Shown in pieces: positions 1 through 6,625 of a stretch of DNA of 11,471 nt. Where the stretch lies: contig CAMOVA010000026.1 in assembly GCA_946626905.1 (NCBI GenBank), positions 1-11,471 of the forward strand, written 5' to 3'. Both the position numbers and the translations under genes were made by a program. This DNA comes from an uncultured Bacillota bacterium. Lineage in GTDB: Bacteria; Bacillota_I; Bacilli_A; RF39; UBA660. Numbering within the stretch: the first letter of the stretch is position 1; every line of letters begins with the position of its first letter. The notes below the pieces were generated by a model. The model was not told the DNA's origin and ran no database searches. It saw only the letters and a list, made by a program, of their open reading frames with translations.

Positions 1-12
1 TATAAATGCGGT

Positions 13-345
13 TTAATAATATCTAAACTTATTAACAGTAATAAAATATTTTATATAACTTTTAATATCTAAATTCTCTAATTTTAAATCTAATAATATT
101 ATTTTATTTGTATTTATTTTTTTTAAGACATTATCTAATCTATCTAATTCTAATTCTTTTAAATTTGTTTTATAAATTATTTTATCTTTATATGTTATAT
201 TATGGTGTAATACAAAGTAATTATCTTTTGTTTTTCTAACGTCTATTTCTATACCATCAATATCCAATTTTAAAGCATTTAAAACGGCATTTAAGCTGTT
301 TTCTTTATATCCGTTATTATTTGCCCTATGAGCAATAATTTTCAT
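13..345 (-). CDS. Glycerophosphodiester phosphodiesterase-like protein, N-terminal part (apparently truncated)
   Basis: The 110-residue product has the start of a GDPD TIM barrel. The His-Arg pair is at residues 6-7, Glu15 sits in a KENS stretch, EIDV at 33-36 carries the acidic metal ligands, and His47-His48 follows in VLHHN. Family members hydrolyse glycerophosphodiesters to glycerol-3-phosphate and an alcohol, and need roughly 220-250 residues for a full barrel. Here a TAA stop comes after about the first third, just 12 bases from the window edge. The start is well supported by AGGTGAT placed three bases before the ATG. The ORF follows the terminator of the miaB unit, and I see no clear promoter in the short gap. 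It could be a pseudogene, a frameshifted gene whose remainder lies outside, or a sequencing error in AT-rich DNA. Family assignment is fairly secure; an intact enzyme is doubtful. Confidence 0.6.
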   Translation of the reverse strand: MKIIAHRANNNGYKENSLNAVLNALKLDIDGIEIDVRKTKDNYFVLHHNITYKDKIIYKTNLKELELDRLDNVLKKINTNKIILLDLKLENLDIKSYIKYFITVNKFRYY

Positions 346-360
346 AATATCACCTATTTA

Positions 361-394
361 AATATATAAAAAAACAAGAATATTTATTCTTGTT
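361..394 (-). terminator. Intrinsic terminator of the miaB unit
   Basis: Read on the minus strand, a 10-bp perfect stem (385-394 pairing with 373-382, loop 383-384) is followed by a run of six T and then TATATATT. The stem is AT-rich with only two G-C pairs, so it may be leaky. It overlaps the last codons and stop of the 40-residue ORF behind miaB. Confidence 0.6.
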
Positions 395-506
395 CTTCAT
401 CTTCTTCAGAATTATCTATATCAGGTAATATTATTTCAATTCCACTTTCTTCAAGTAATTCATTTAAATATTCTAAATTATCTTTCTTTTCTGATTTTAA
501 AGCCAT
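384..506 (-). CDS. 40-residue acidic micro-protein behind miaB
   Basis: This short ORF reads MALKSEKKDNLEYLNELLEE and continues to a tail with many Asp and Glu (ending SEEDEEQE), then TAA. I do not recognise a family. It has a lysine-rich start, a probable short amphipathic helix around residues 9-20, and a strongly acidic C terminus; no signal peptide or membrane segment is visible. Support for it being real is a full AGGAGGT Shine-Dalgarno four bases before the ATG, a two-base gap after the miaB stop, and a terminator lying directly on its 3' end, so it is the last gene of the miaB transcript. It could be translated by ribosomes finishing miaB. Function is unknown, and low-complexity acidic tails can arise in spurious ORFs. 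Confidence 0.6.
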   Translation of the reverse strand: MALKSEKKDNLEYLNELLEESGIEIILPDIDNSEEDEEQE

Positions 507-508
507 AA

Positions 509-1930
509 TTACCTCCTAAGTTCTCCATCCATACTCCATGTTTTAACACTAGTAATTGTTACATCTTGTATAGTACCAATATATTCTTTTTCAGCTTTAA
601 CATTTACTAATTTCATTGTTTCAGTATATCCCATTAAAGTATCTTCACCTTTTTCAGATACACCTTCTAATAAAACTTTAACTGTTTTATTTAAATATTT
701 ATCATTATTTTCTTTAGAGTACTTATTAATTAATTCATTTAATTTATATAATCTTTTTTCTTTTTCTTCTAAAGATACATCATCTTTCATTTTAGCAGCA
801 GGTGTTCCTTCTCTAGGTGAAAATATAAAAGTATAAGCTCCATCGTATTTGCATTTGTTTACAACATCTAATGTTTCATTAAAGTCTTCTTCTGTTTCAC
901 CAGGAAATCCTACTATTATATCTGTTGTTATTGAACAATTTGGTATATTTTTCTTTAATTTATTATATAGTTCTAAATATGATTCTTTAGTATATCTTCT
1001 ACCCATTAATTTTAAAATACGATCACTACCTGATTGTAGTGGTAGATGTATATATGGCATAATATTATCATATTTAGCTATTACATCAATCATACGATCA
1101 GTAAAATCCCAAGGATGTGATGTAACAAATCTTATTCTTTCTATACCTGTTAATGCAACATCTTCTAGTAAATTTTCCATATAATAATTATCATCTAAAT
1201 CTTTACCATAAGCATTAACATTTTGTCCAAGTAATGTTACTTCTTTATAACCATCTTTTATTAAATCTTTTACTTCTTCTAAAATATACTCTTTTCTTCT
1301 ACTTCTTTGACTACCTCTCGTATAAGGCACAATACAATATGTACAGAATTTATCACATCCATACATTATATTAATCCATGCCTTACTTTTTGAATCTCTT
1401 TTTACAGGAATATTTTCAATAACATCCCCTTCACAACTTAATACTTCTACGTTTAATTTATGATCTTTTATAGATTTTTCTAAAACTTGAGGAAGTTTAT
1501 GTATATTATGAGTTCCAAAAACAAAATCCATCCATTTATATTCACTAAGTATTTTATTAACAACAACTTCTTCTTGTGCCATACATCCACATATTCCTAC
1601 TAAAACACCTGGTTTTCTACTTTTTAAGTTTTTAGCTCTACCTAAATAACCAAATACTTTATTATGAGCATTTTCTCTAATTGCACATGTATTTAATAAT
1701 ATTAAATCAGCGTCTTCCATATCCTTTGTTTCAGAAAATCCCATATCTTCTAATATAGCTTTAATATTTTCTGAATCATGTTCATTCATTTGACAACCAT
1801 ATGTTTTTAAAAAATATAATTTATCTTTTCCAAGACTTTTTAATTCATTGTTAATAATATATTCGTTAGCTTTTACTATCGATTCTTTTTTTGTTCTTAT
1901 TTTTGCTTCTTTTAAATCTGGTACTAACAT
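509..1930 (-). CDS. miaB: tRNA-2-methylthio-N6-isopentenyladenosine synthase (MiaB)
   Basis: MiaB is a radical-SAM methylthiotransferase that adds the 2-methylthio group to i6A37 of tRNAs reading codons that begin with U. The 473-residue protein has the family order. An N-terminal UPF0004 domain carries three cluster cysteines (Cys46 in KTYGCQMNE, Cys82 in NTCAIRENA, Cys116 in GCMAQ). The radical-SAM motif CxxxCxxC follows at Cys192, Cys196 and Cys199 (GCDKFCTYC), and a TRAM RNA-binding domain lies at roughly 405-470. An N-terminal stretch of about 35 residues precedes the catalytic domain, as in Bacillus YmcB. The start is supported by AGGTGAT three bases upstream and an extended -10 promoter. 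The final codons AGG AGG TAA double as the Shine-Dalgarno of the next small ORF. Assignment is secure; CDK5RAP1-type paralogues share the same core. Confidence 0.96.
   Translation of the reverse strand: MLVPDLKEAKIRTKKESIVKANEYIINNELKSLGKDKLYFLKTYGCQMNEHDSENIKAILEDMGFSETKDMEDADLILLNTCAIRENAHNKVFGYLGRAKNLKSRKPGVLVGICGCMAQEEVVVNKILSEYKWMDFVFGTHNIHKLPQVLEKSIKDHKLNVEVLSCEGDVIENIPVKRDSKSKAWINIMYGCDKFCTYCIVPYTRGSQRSRRKEYILEEVKDLIKDGYKEVTLLGQNVNAYGKDLDDNYYMENLLEDVALTGIERIRFVTSHPWDFTDRMIDVIAKYDNIMPYIHLPLQSGSDRILKLMGRRYTKESYLELYNKLKKNIPNCSITTDIIVGFPGETEEDFNETLDVVNKCKYDGAYTFIFSPREGTPAAKMKDDVSLEEKEKRLYKLNELINKYSKENNDKYLNKTVKVLLEGVSEKGEDTLMGYTETMKLVNVKAEKEYIGTIQDVTITSVKTWSMDGELRR
511..517 (-). promoter_or_regulatory. 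Shine-Dalgarno of the 40-residue ORF, inside miaB codons
   Basis: AGGAGGT is formed by Arg472 (AGG), Arg473 (AGG) and the first base of the miaB stop codon, four bases before the ATG of the downstream micro-ORF. The arrangement favours coupled translation and argues that the short ORF is a real gene. Confidence 0.65.
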
Positions 1931-1945
1931 AAAATCACCTATTAA

Positions 1946-1954
1946 ATTATATCA
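1946..1954 (-). promoter_or_regulatory. Extended -10 promoter of miaB
   Basis: The minus strand shows TGATATAAT, a perfect TATAAT with a TGn extension, 15 bases before the miaB ATG. No good -35 is present at 17 bp, consistent with an extended -10 element. It lies just beyond the rseP terminator. Confidence 0.55.
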
Positions 1955-1970
1955 TATCATTCCTATTAAT

Positions 1971-2000
1971 AAAAGAAAATAAGTATAAAAACTTATTTTC
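1971..2000 (-). terminator. Intrinsic terminator after rseP
   Basis: A perfect 10-bp stem on the minus strand (GAAAATAAGT pairing with ACTTATTTTC, six-base loop at 1985-1990) is followed by TTTT. It overlaps the rseP TGA stop and separates cdsA-rseP from miaB. Confidence 0.7.
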
Positions 2001-3039
2001 ACTTAATTAATTTAATTATATCATTATAAGTTATTAAAACCATTAGTAACATTAACAGAATAAACCCTATATAATGTACAGTGTTTTCTATTTTAGGATT
2101 TACACGTTTTCCTCTTATTTTTTCAATTATAAGAAAGAACGCTCTACCACCATCAAAAGCTGGTAGTGGGATTAAATTAATAAATCCTACATTAATACAT
2201 AAATATGCGATTAAGAATATTAATGATAGAATTCCTGCTTTTGCACTTTCACCTACTACATTATATATACCAACTGGTCCTGATAAGCTATTAAGACTTA
2301 ATTTACCAGTTATTAAATAACTTATTATTTTAAGCATTTGAACAATAAGTGTTCCAGTTTTTACAAAGGCATATTTTATAGATGGGATAATTCCTCTATC
2401 AATTTTATTTGATAAAGCAAATCCATATTTATATGATACTTTATCATCTTTTACTATTTTTTTAGGTTTTACAGAATATGTATTTGTTTCTCCTTTTTGA
2501 TTTTCTACTGTAAAATCTACTGTTTTACCATTAACGATTGTAAGTTCAAGAAGTAACATATCTTGATTGCTTACTTTCTTACCATTAATTTTAGTTATCT
2601 TATCTCCTGCTTTAATTCCAGTTTTAGCTATTGGATAATTCTTTTCAACTTGATCAATGTAATTTTTATTCTTTGGAGCTCCAACATTTAAAGCAACAAT
2701 AAATAATAAAACTATCGCTAGTAAGAAATTAAATAGTACACCAGCTATTATAGTTAAGAAACGTGATAGCCAAGGTTTTGAATACATTTGTTTTTCTTCT
2801 GGAATATTTTTATCTATTTCAATATCTTCACCTGCCATTGAAACAAATCCACCTATAGGAAACATACGAACTGAATATTCAGTTTCATCTCCTTTTCTTT
2901 TTTTCTTAAAGATTCTAGGTCCCATTCCAATAGAAAATTCATATACATAAATTCCTGCACGTTTAGCAAAAATAAAATGTCCTAATTCATGTATAAATAC
3001 TGTTATGCCTAATACAAGTATGAAATATATAATTGTCAT
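1999..3039 (-). CDS. rseP: Site-2 membrane metalloprotease RseP/RasP
   Basis: This is an intramembrane zinc protease of the S2P (M50) family, which in Bacillus cleaves anti-sigma factors and remnant signal peptides inside the membrane. The zinc motif HELGH is at residues 17-21 in the first membrane helix. A second helix lies near 90-115, a PDZ domain spans about 125-205, and the third zinc ligand is Asp296 in NLIPLPAFDGGR. A final membrane helix is near 325-340. The length of 346 is slightly shorter than Bacillus RasP (about 420). The start is clear: AGGAGG lies five bases before ATG and overlaps the TAG stop of cdsA, so the two genes are probably translationally coupled. In Bacillus dxr lies between cdsA and rasP; it is missing here. 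Confidence 0.95.
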   Translation of the reverse strand: MTIIYFILVLGITVFIHELGHFIFAKRAGIYVYEFSIGMGPRIFKKKRKGDETEYSVRMFPIGGFVSMAGEDIEIDKNIPEEKQMYSKPWLSRFLTIIAGVLFNFLLAIVLLFIVALNVGAPKNKNYIDQVEKNYPIAKTGIKAGDKITKINGKKVSNQDMLLLELTIVNGKTVDFTVENQKGETNTYSVKPKKIVKDDKVSYKYGFALSNKIDRGIIPSIKYAFVKTGTLIVQMLKIISYLITGKLSLNSLSGPVGIYNVVGESAKAGILSLIFLIAYLCINVGFINLIPLPAFDGGRAFFLIIEKIRGKRVNPKIENTVHYIGFILLMLLMVLITYNDIIKLIK

Positions 3040-3047
3040 AAAACCTC

Positions 3048-3848
3048 CTAAATTATTGATATAAAAAACATAAATCCTAGTACTACAAATAAAATACTAT
3101 CAAATCTATCTAGTATTCCACCATGTCCTGGTAAAATATTAGAAAAATCTTTTTTACCATAATAACGTTTAATTGATGAGAAAAATAAATCTCCAAATTG
3201 TCCTAGTATTGATAAAAACATTGTCATAAATATTACTGTTGATAATTCTACTGTTGTATCAACAAAATTTATATAATAAGTTGTCGCAATAAAAGTCGCA
3301 ACTAATGTACCAAATATAGTACCTTCCCATGATTTATTAGGAGATGTTTTTTCTGCTAATTTATGTTTACCTATTAAGCTACCAATTAAGTACGCATAAA
3401 TATCTGTTATCATTGTTATTATAAATAAATATACAATTGTTACTAAATTAACATTTCTAATTAAGATTATTAGTGAAAATGCAATTCCTAAGAAAAATAC
3501 ACTTCCTATTAAGTAGAATGCATCTACTATACTATATAATTTTCTATCTTGATAAATTACAGTTGGTATAGCAAATGATAAGAATAACCCTGAAATAAAG
3601 CGATAATCTATGTTATAAACTAAATCAGTATTTGCCGCATTAACTAAAACAAATAAGCTTAATAAAACATATGAAATAAAAGCTATAAAAGTTGGTAATT
3701 CTTTTTTTGTTTGCTTTGCCGCTAATAATTCCTTAAGTGCTAGTATTGATAAAACTAGTACTGCAAGTGAAAATAATTTTCCTCCAATAATGAATATTGG
3801 TACTAATATTATTAATAAAAGTAATCCTGTAAATGTTCTTTGTATCAT
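3048..3848 (-). CDS. cdsA: Phosphatidate cytidylyltransferase (CDP-diglyceride synthase)
   Basis: CdsA makes CDP-diacylglycerol from phosphatidate and CTP, the branch point for anionic phospholipids. The 266-residue protein is almost entirely hydrophobic, with about seven or eight predicted membrane helices. It carries the family signature near the C terminus: SPNKSWEGT, then GDLFFSSIKR with Asp220, then HGGILDRFDS with His242, Asp247 and Asp250. AGGAGG five bases before the ATG fixes the start. A good promoter precedes it, making cdsA the first gene of a two-gene unit with rseP. The usual upstream partners frr and uppS are absent: recO lies upstream, across a terminator. Confidence 0.95.
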   Translation of the reverse strand: MIQRTFTGLLLLIILVPIFIIGGKLFSLAVLVLSILALKELLAAKQTKKELPTFIAFISYVLLSLFVLVNAANTDLVYNIDYRFISGLFLSFAIPTVIYQDRKLYSIVDAFYLIGSVFFLGIAFSLIILIRNVNLVTIVYLFIITMITDIYAYLIGSLIGKHKLAEKTSPNKSWEGTIFGTLVATFIATTYYINFVDTTVELSTVIFMTMFLSILGQFGDLFFSSIKRYYGKKDFSNILPGHGGILDRFDSILFVVLGFMFFISII

Positions 3849-3876
3849 ATTAAAACCTCCTATAATACATATATAT

Positions 3877-3905
3877 ATTATATTATAATTTTAGTTATTT
3901 ATCAA
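3877..3905 (-). promoter_or_regulatory. Promoter of cdsA-rseP
   Basis: On the minus strand TTGATA (3900-3905) is separated by exactly 17 bp from a perfect TATAAT (3877-3882). The predicted start leaves a leader of about 20 bases containing AGGAGG. The -35 element directly adjoins the recO terminator. Confidence 0.7.
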
Positions 3906-3932
3906 TTAAAAATTACATATGACATGTAATTT
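3904..3932 (-). terminator. Intrinsic terminator after recO
   Basis: A 9-bp perfect stem on the minus strand (AAATTACAT pairing with ATGTAATTT, five-base loop 3919-3923) is followed by a short TTAATT tract. It begins within the recO TAA stop. The stem is AT-rich and the T tract short, so termination may be partial. Confidence 0.6.
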
Positions 3933-4659
3933 ATAACTGAGATAAATTTTTTAAAAAACTTTTTGTTTTTAAATAAAGACCTGTATATTTTTCATAATAT
4001 TCATTTAAAAAATCATTTATTTCTTGCTTGGTATTTTCACTTATTTCTAATTTACTTATTTTAGAAATATCTACATAATAAAACATTCTAATTAACTTAA
4101 TAGTTTTTTCATCTACTATTTTTTGATTTGTTAAACAATTATTACAAATATATCCACCATCTCTACCAGATAAAGTTGCGATTGATATCTTAGAACCACA
4201 TAAACAACATTCATCAATTATAGGCATAACTCCTAAATAATCCAAATATTTAAGTTCTAAAATATTTGTAATCACTCTATAATCATATAATTCATCTATT
4301 TTTTTTAATGATGTAATCAATAAATTATAAATTTCTTCATTTTTGTTTTGTTTCATAACTTGAGTAGCAAGTTCAAGTAAATAAGAACTATAACTAATCA
4401 AATTAATATCTTTTTTTATATTTTTTAAATTATCTATTATATCTACAGAAATAAGTGTTGATAGATTATTTTCTTTATAATAAACATTAAAATATCCATA
4501 CGTTAATTTAGTGGTATTACTTCTAATATCACTTTTTAGTTTTCTTGCTCCTTTAGCTATTATACTTTCAATACCAGTAGATGTTAAAACTTTTATTATC
4601 TTACTTGATTCTTTATAATCAAGTTCACCAACAACAATTCCTTCTATTTTTTTAATCAT
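3931..4659 (-). CDS. recO: DNA repair protein RecO
   Basis: RecO works with RecF and RecR to load RecA onto SSB-coated single-stranded DNA. The 242-residue protein has the N-terminal OB fold (about residues 1-80, beginning IEGIVVGELDYKESSKI), a helical middle, and a zinc finger with Cys151-x2-Cys154 and Cys172-x2-Cys175. The ATG lies inside the last codons of the DUF1653 gene (8-base overlap). No proper Shine-Dalgarno is visible upstream of it, so translation probably depends on ribosomes terminating on the upstream gene. It closes the ybeY-to-recO operon, matching its position in Bacillus. Confidence 0.95.
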   Translation of the reverse strand: MIKKIEGIVVGELDYKESSKIIKVLTSTGIESIIAKGARKLKSDIRSNTTKLTYGYFNVYYKENNLSTLISVDIIDNLKNIKKDINLISYSSYLLELATQVMKQNKNEEIYNLLITSLKKIDELYDYRVITNILELKYLDYLGVMPIIDECCLCGSKISIATLSGRDGGYICNNCLTNQKIVDEKTIKLIRMFYYVDISKISKLEISENTKQEINDFLNEYYEKYTGLYLKTKSFLKNLSQL

Positions 4660-4870
4660 CTATTTTTTCAAAACGATAAACTTGTTCTACATTTGGATAT
4701 TTTTCTTTATCAACTTTAGAAATAAATAAGTCATATGGTCTTGCCCATACTTTTCCTTCATTTTCATAAATAACCATATCTTCTAAAGTTTCACTATTTT
4801 TTGCTATACAAATAACTTTATAAATAGTTCCCTTAAAATGTTTATATTTCTTTCCTATCTCTACTTTCAT
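4652..4870 (-). CDS. DUF1653 family small protein
   Basis: The 72-residue product matches the DUF1653 pattern: IGKKYKHFKGTIYKVICIA, then HSET-like NSETLEDMVIY, then VWARPYDLF, and a C-terminal YRFEK. The family is a small, probably beta-rich fold of unknown biochemical role. I chose the ATG at 4868-4870: AAAGG lies 11 bases upstream. A TTG three codons earlier would leave only two bases between that ribosome site and the start. The gene overlaps the upstream yqzL-like ORF by 29 bases in another frame and overlaps recO by 8, so it is tightly embedded. DUF1653 is not part of the Bacillus era-recO interval, so it is probably an insertion here. Family assignment is good; the function is unknown. 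Confidence 0.8.
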   Translation of the reverse strand: MKVEIGKKYKHFKGTIYKVICIAKNSETLEDMVIYENEGKVWARPYDLFISKVDKEKYPNVEQVYRFEKIDD

Positions 4871-4949
4871 CTGTATCAAATCCTTTATAACGTAAATAAT
4901 ATTCTATTTTTCCTGTTTTAACAAATAAATCCCATAATAAATCTTTCAT
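4842..4949 (-). CDS. yqzL: YqzL-like 35-residue protein
   Basis: This short gene reads MKDLLWDLFVKTGKIEYYLR and then YKGFDTDESRDRKEI. Bacillus and relatives carry a similar tiny protein, YqzL, exactly between era and recO, with a pattern of the form LLWKxFxxTGxIxxYLxYK. The Trp, the TG-x-I step and the YLxYK segment all match here. The start is backed by AGGTGATACT directly before ATG. It begins 37 bases after the era stop, in the same operon, and its 3' third overlaps the DUF1653 gene. Its function is unknown even in Bacillus. The call rests on motif plus position; 35 residues is a little shorter than the usual 45 or so. Confidence 0.75.
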   Translation of the reverse strand: MKDLLWDLFVKTGKIEYYLRYKGFDTDESRDRKEI

Positions 4950-4986
4950 AGTATCACCTATTTTATAATGGTCTTTATTTTATATT

Positions 4987-5871
4987 TTATTCAAAATCAT
5001 TAAAACCAAATTCTTGAAGATATTTTTCTTTATCTCTCCATTTTTTTATTACTTTAACATAAATTTCTAAGTATACATTCTTTCCTAATAATTGTTCTAT
5101 TTCACTACGAGCTTTTATTCCTATTTCTTTAACCATTGATCCTTGTTTACCAATAATTATTTTTTTAAGTGAATCTCTATCAACAATTATAGCTACATTT
5201 ATATGATAGCTACTACTACTCTTTTCAATATTTTCTACAATACAAGTTAAAGAATGTGGTACTTCTTTATCTGTTAATTCAAATACTTTTTCTCTTACTA
5301 TTTCTGATATTGTAAAAGTTAATGGTTTATTAGTAATAAAACTATCATCATAATATTTAATATCATCAGTTAAATATTTTTTTATTACTTTAATTAATTC
5401 ATCTACATTTTTATTTTTTAAAGCACTAACAGGTACTATATCAGCAAATTCATATAAATCTTTATATTCAGTTATTTTGTTAAATATTTCATCTTTTGAT
5501 AATCCATCTATTTTATTTATAACAAGAATAACAGGAACATCTGCTTCTTTTATTTTATCTAAAATAAATTTATCTCCTGTACCTAAACTCTCTTTAGCGC
5601 TTACTAAAAATAATACTGCATCTATTTCATTAAGTGAAGAATATGCTTGTTTATTTAAATATTGTCCTAATTTATGATTAGGTTTATGAATACCTGGTGT
5701 ATCAATAAATATAATTTGTGAGTCTTCTTCTGTTCTAATACCTTGAATTGTATTTCTAGTAGTTTGTGGTTTATTAGAAGTAATTGCTACTTTAGTACCA
5801 ATAATACTATTTAGTAGTGTTGACTTACCAACATTAGGTCTTCCAACTAAAGTTACAAAACCACTTCTCAT
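4987..5871 (-). CDS. era: GTPase Era
   Basis: Era is an essential GTPase that binds the 3' end of 16S rRNA and helps mature the small ribosomal subunit at the membrane. The 294-residue protein has every G motif: GRPNVGKS at 10-17, the switch region with PQTTR at 35-39, DTPG at 57-60, NKID at 119-122 and SAL at 149-151. A C-terminal KH domain carries IIGKQGSMVKEIG near 239-251 and ends WRDKEKYLQEFGF, typical of the family. Its ATG overlaps the cdd TGA in an ATGA arrangement, with GAGGAAG inside cdd as ribosome site. Placement between cdd and recO is the Bacillus order. Confidence 0.97.
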   Translation of the reverse strand: MRSGFVTLVGRPNVGKSTLLNSIIGTKVAITSNKPQTTRNTIQGIRTEEDSQIIFIDTPGIHKPNHKLGQYLNKQAYSSLNEIDAVLFLVSAKESLGTGDKFILDKIKEADVPVILVINKIDGLSKDEIFNKITEYKDLYEFADIVPVSALKNKNVDELIKVIKKYLTDDIKYYDDSFITNKPLTFTISEIVREKVFELTDKEVPHSLTCIVENIEKSSSSYHINVAIIVDRDSLKKIIIGKQGSMVKEIGIKARSEIEQLLGKNVYLEIYVKVIKKWRDKEKYLQEFGFNDFE

Positions 5872-6248
5872 AAATCTTCCTCACCAAAAGCATAAGGTGT
5901 TAGTTCAGCAACTGTTTTTATTGAAGTATTATCACCATAATATGTTATTACCTCTAAATCAGGATTACAATAATCTATTAATGTTTGTCTACAAATAAAA
6001 CAAGGTGTTATTTTTTTATTCTTACCATCCATCAAATGGATTCTTTTAAAATCATCTTTATTTTTACCATTTGCGATCGCTGAATATATAGCACATCTTT
6101 CTGCACATATACCAGAATTTGGTGATGATGTTTCAACATTAACACCAGGATATAAAGTTCCATCATTGCATTCTAAAATAGCTGCAACTGGATAATTATA
6201 ATAAGGTGATTTCGCATTTTCTAATAATTTTTGTAATTGTTCTTTCAT
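5868..6248 (-). CDS. cdd: Cytidine deaminase
   Basis: This enzyme deaminates cytidine and deoxycytidine to the uridine forms in pyrimidine salvage. The 126-residue length fits the small homotetrameric class. The active-site segment is NVETSSPNSGICAERCA, with zinc ligand Cys48 and catalytic Glu50; the other two zinc ligands are Cys83 and Cys86 in TPCFICRQ. The ATG overlaps the dgkA TGA (ATGA), and GGAGG precedes it inside dgkA. The 3' end overlaps era in the same way, so dgkA, cdd and era form a tightly coupled block. Assignment is secure. Confidence 0.95.
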   Translation of the reverse strand: MKEQLQKLLENAKSPYYNYPVAAILECNDGTLYPGVNVETSSPNSGICAERCAIYSAIANGKNKDDFKRIHLMDGKNKKITPCFICRQTLIDYCNPDLEVITYYGDNTSIKTVAELTPYAFGEEDL

Positions 6249-6625
6249 TTTACAACCTCCAATAATTTAGGAATAAATATCATAAGTCCTATTATAGCTG
6301 CTGAAGTAGCAAACACAAGTACTGCACCTGCAGCTGTATCTTTTATTATTTTTATATCTTCGTGTTTTTCTTTTGTTATTAAATCACACATTGTTTCTAT
6401 TGAAGTATTTATTAATTCTGTAGCTATAACTAAAGCTATCATTACTAAACATAACATCCATTCCATTAAAGTTAATTTGAATATGACAGCACAAATTAAT
6501 ACTAATACAGTAATAACAAAATGAATATTCATATTTTGTTCTTTTGTAATAGCTATTTTAATCCCATTAATAGCGTATTTAAAACTATTTCTTAATTTCT
6601 TTTTATCTAGTGATTTTTCCTTCAT
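6245..6625 (-). CDS. dgkA: Undecaprenol/diacylglycerol kinase (DgkA family)
   Basis: This integral membrane kinase, in Gram-positive bacteria mainly an undecaprenol kinase, feeds the lipid carrier pool for wall synthesis. The 126-residue protein has the conserved residues in order: Glu29 in KEQNMNIH, the ATELINTSIE segment (Glu70 and Glu77) and KDTAAGAVL near 95-103. Three membrane helices are predicted, near 35-50, 54-72 and 100-120. AGGAGG stands nine or so bases before the ATG, and the gene overlaps ybeY by 23 bases. The usual aspartate after TSIE..x is seen as CDLI. The substrate preference is inferred from the Gram-positive context, not visible in sequence. Confidence 0.93.
   Translation of the reverse strand: MKEKSLDKKKLRNSFKYAINGIKIAITKEQNMNIHFVITVLVLICAVIFKLTLMEWMLCLVMIALVIATELINTSIETMCDLITKEKHEDIKIIKDTAAGAVLVFATSAAIIGLMIFIPKLLEVVK

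Noticed and set aside
849..1184. Plus-strand ORF of 111 codons inside miaB
   Set aside because: It lies wholly antisense to a secure gene, is Ser/Ile-rich as expected of antisense reading, and shows no family match.
2081..2320. Plus-strand ORF antisense to rseP
   Set aside because: It shadows the conserved C terminus of rseP and shows no recognisable motif.
4871..4879. TTG start for the DUF1653 gene three codons upstream
   Set aside because: The only ribosome site would be two bases away; the ATG at 4870 has workable spacing.
5477..5677. Plus-strand ORF antisense to era
   Set aside because: It is a reverse reading of Era GTPase motifs with no sign of independent coding.
6237..6524. Plus-strand ORF antisense to dgkA
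   Set aside because: It is the reverse reading of membrane helices, which gives Ile/Asn/Thr-rich shadows, and nothing suggests a gene.
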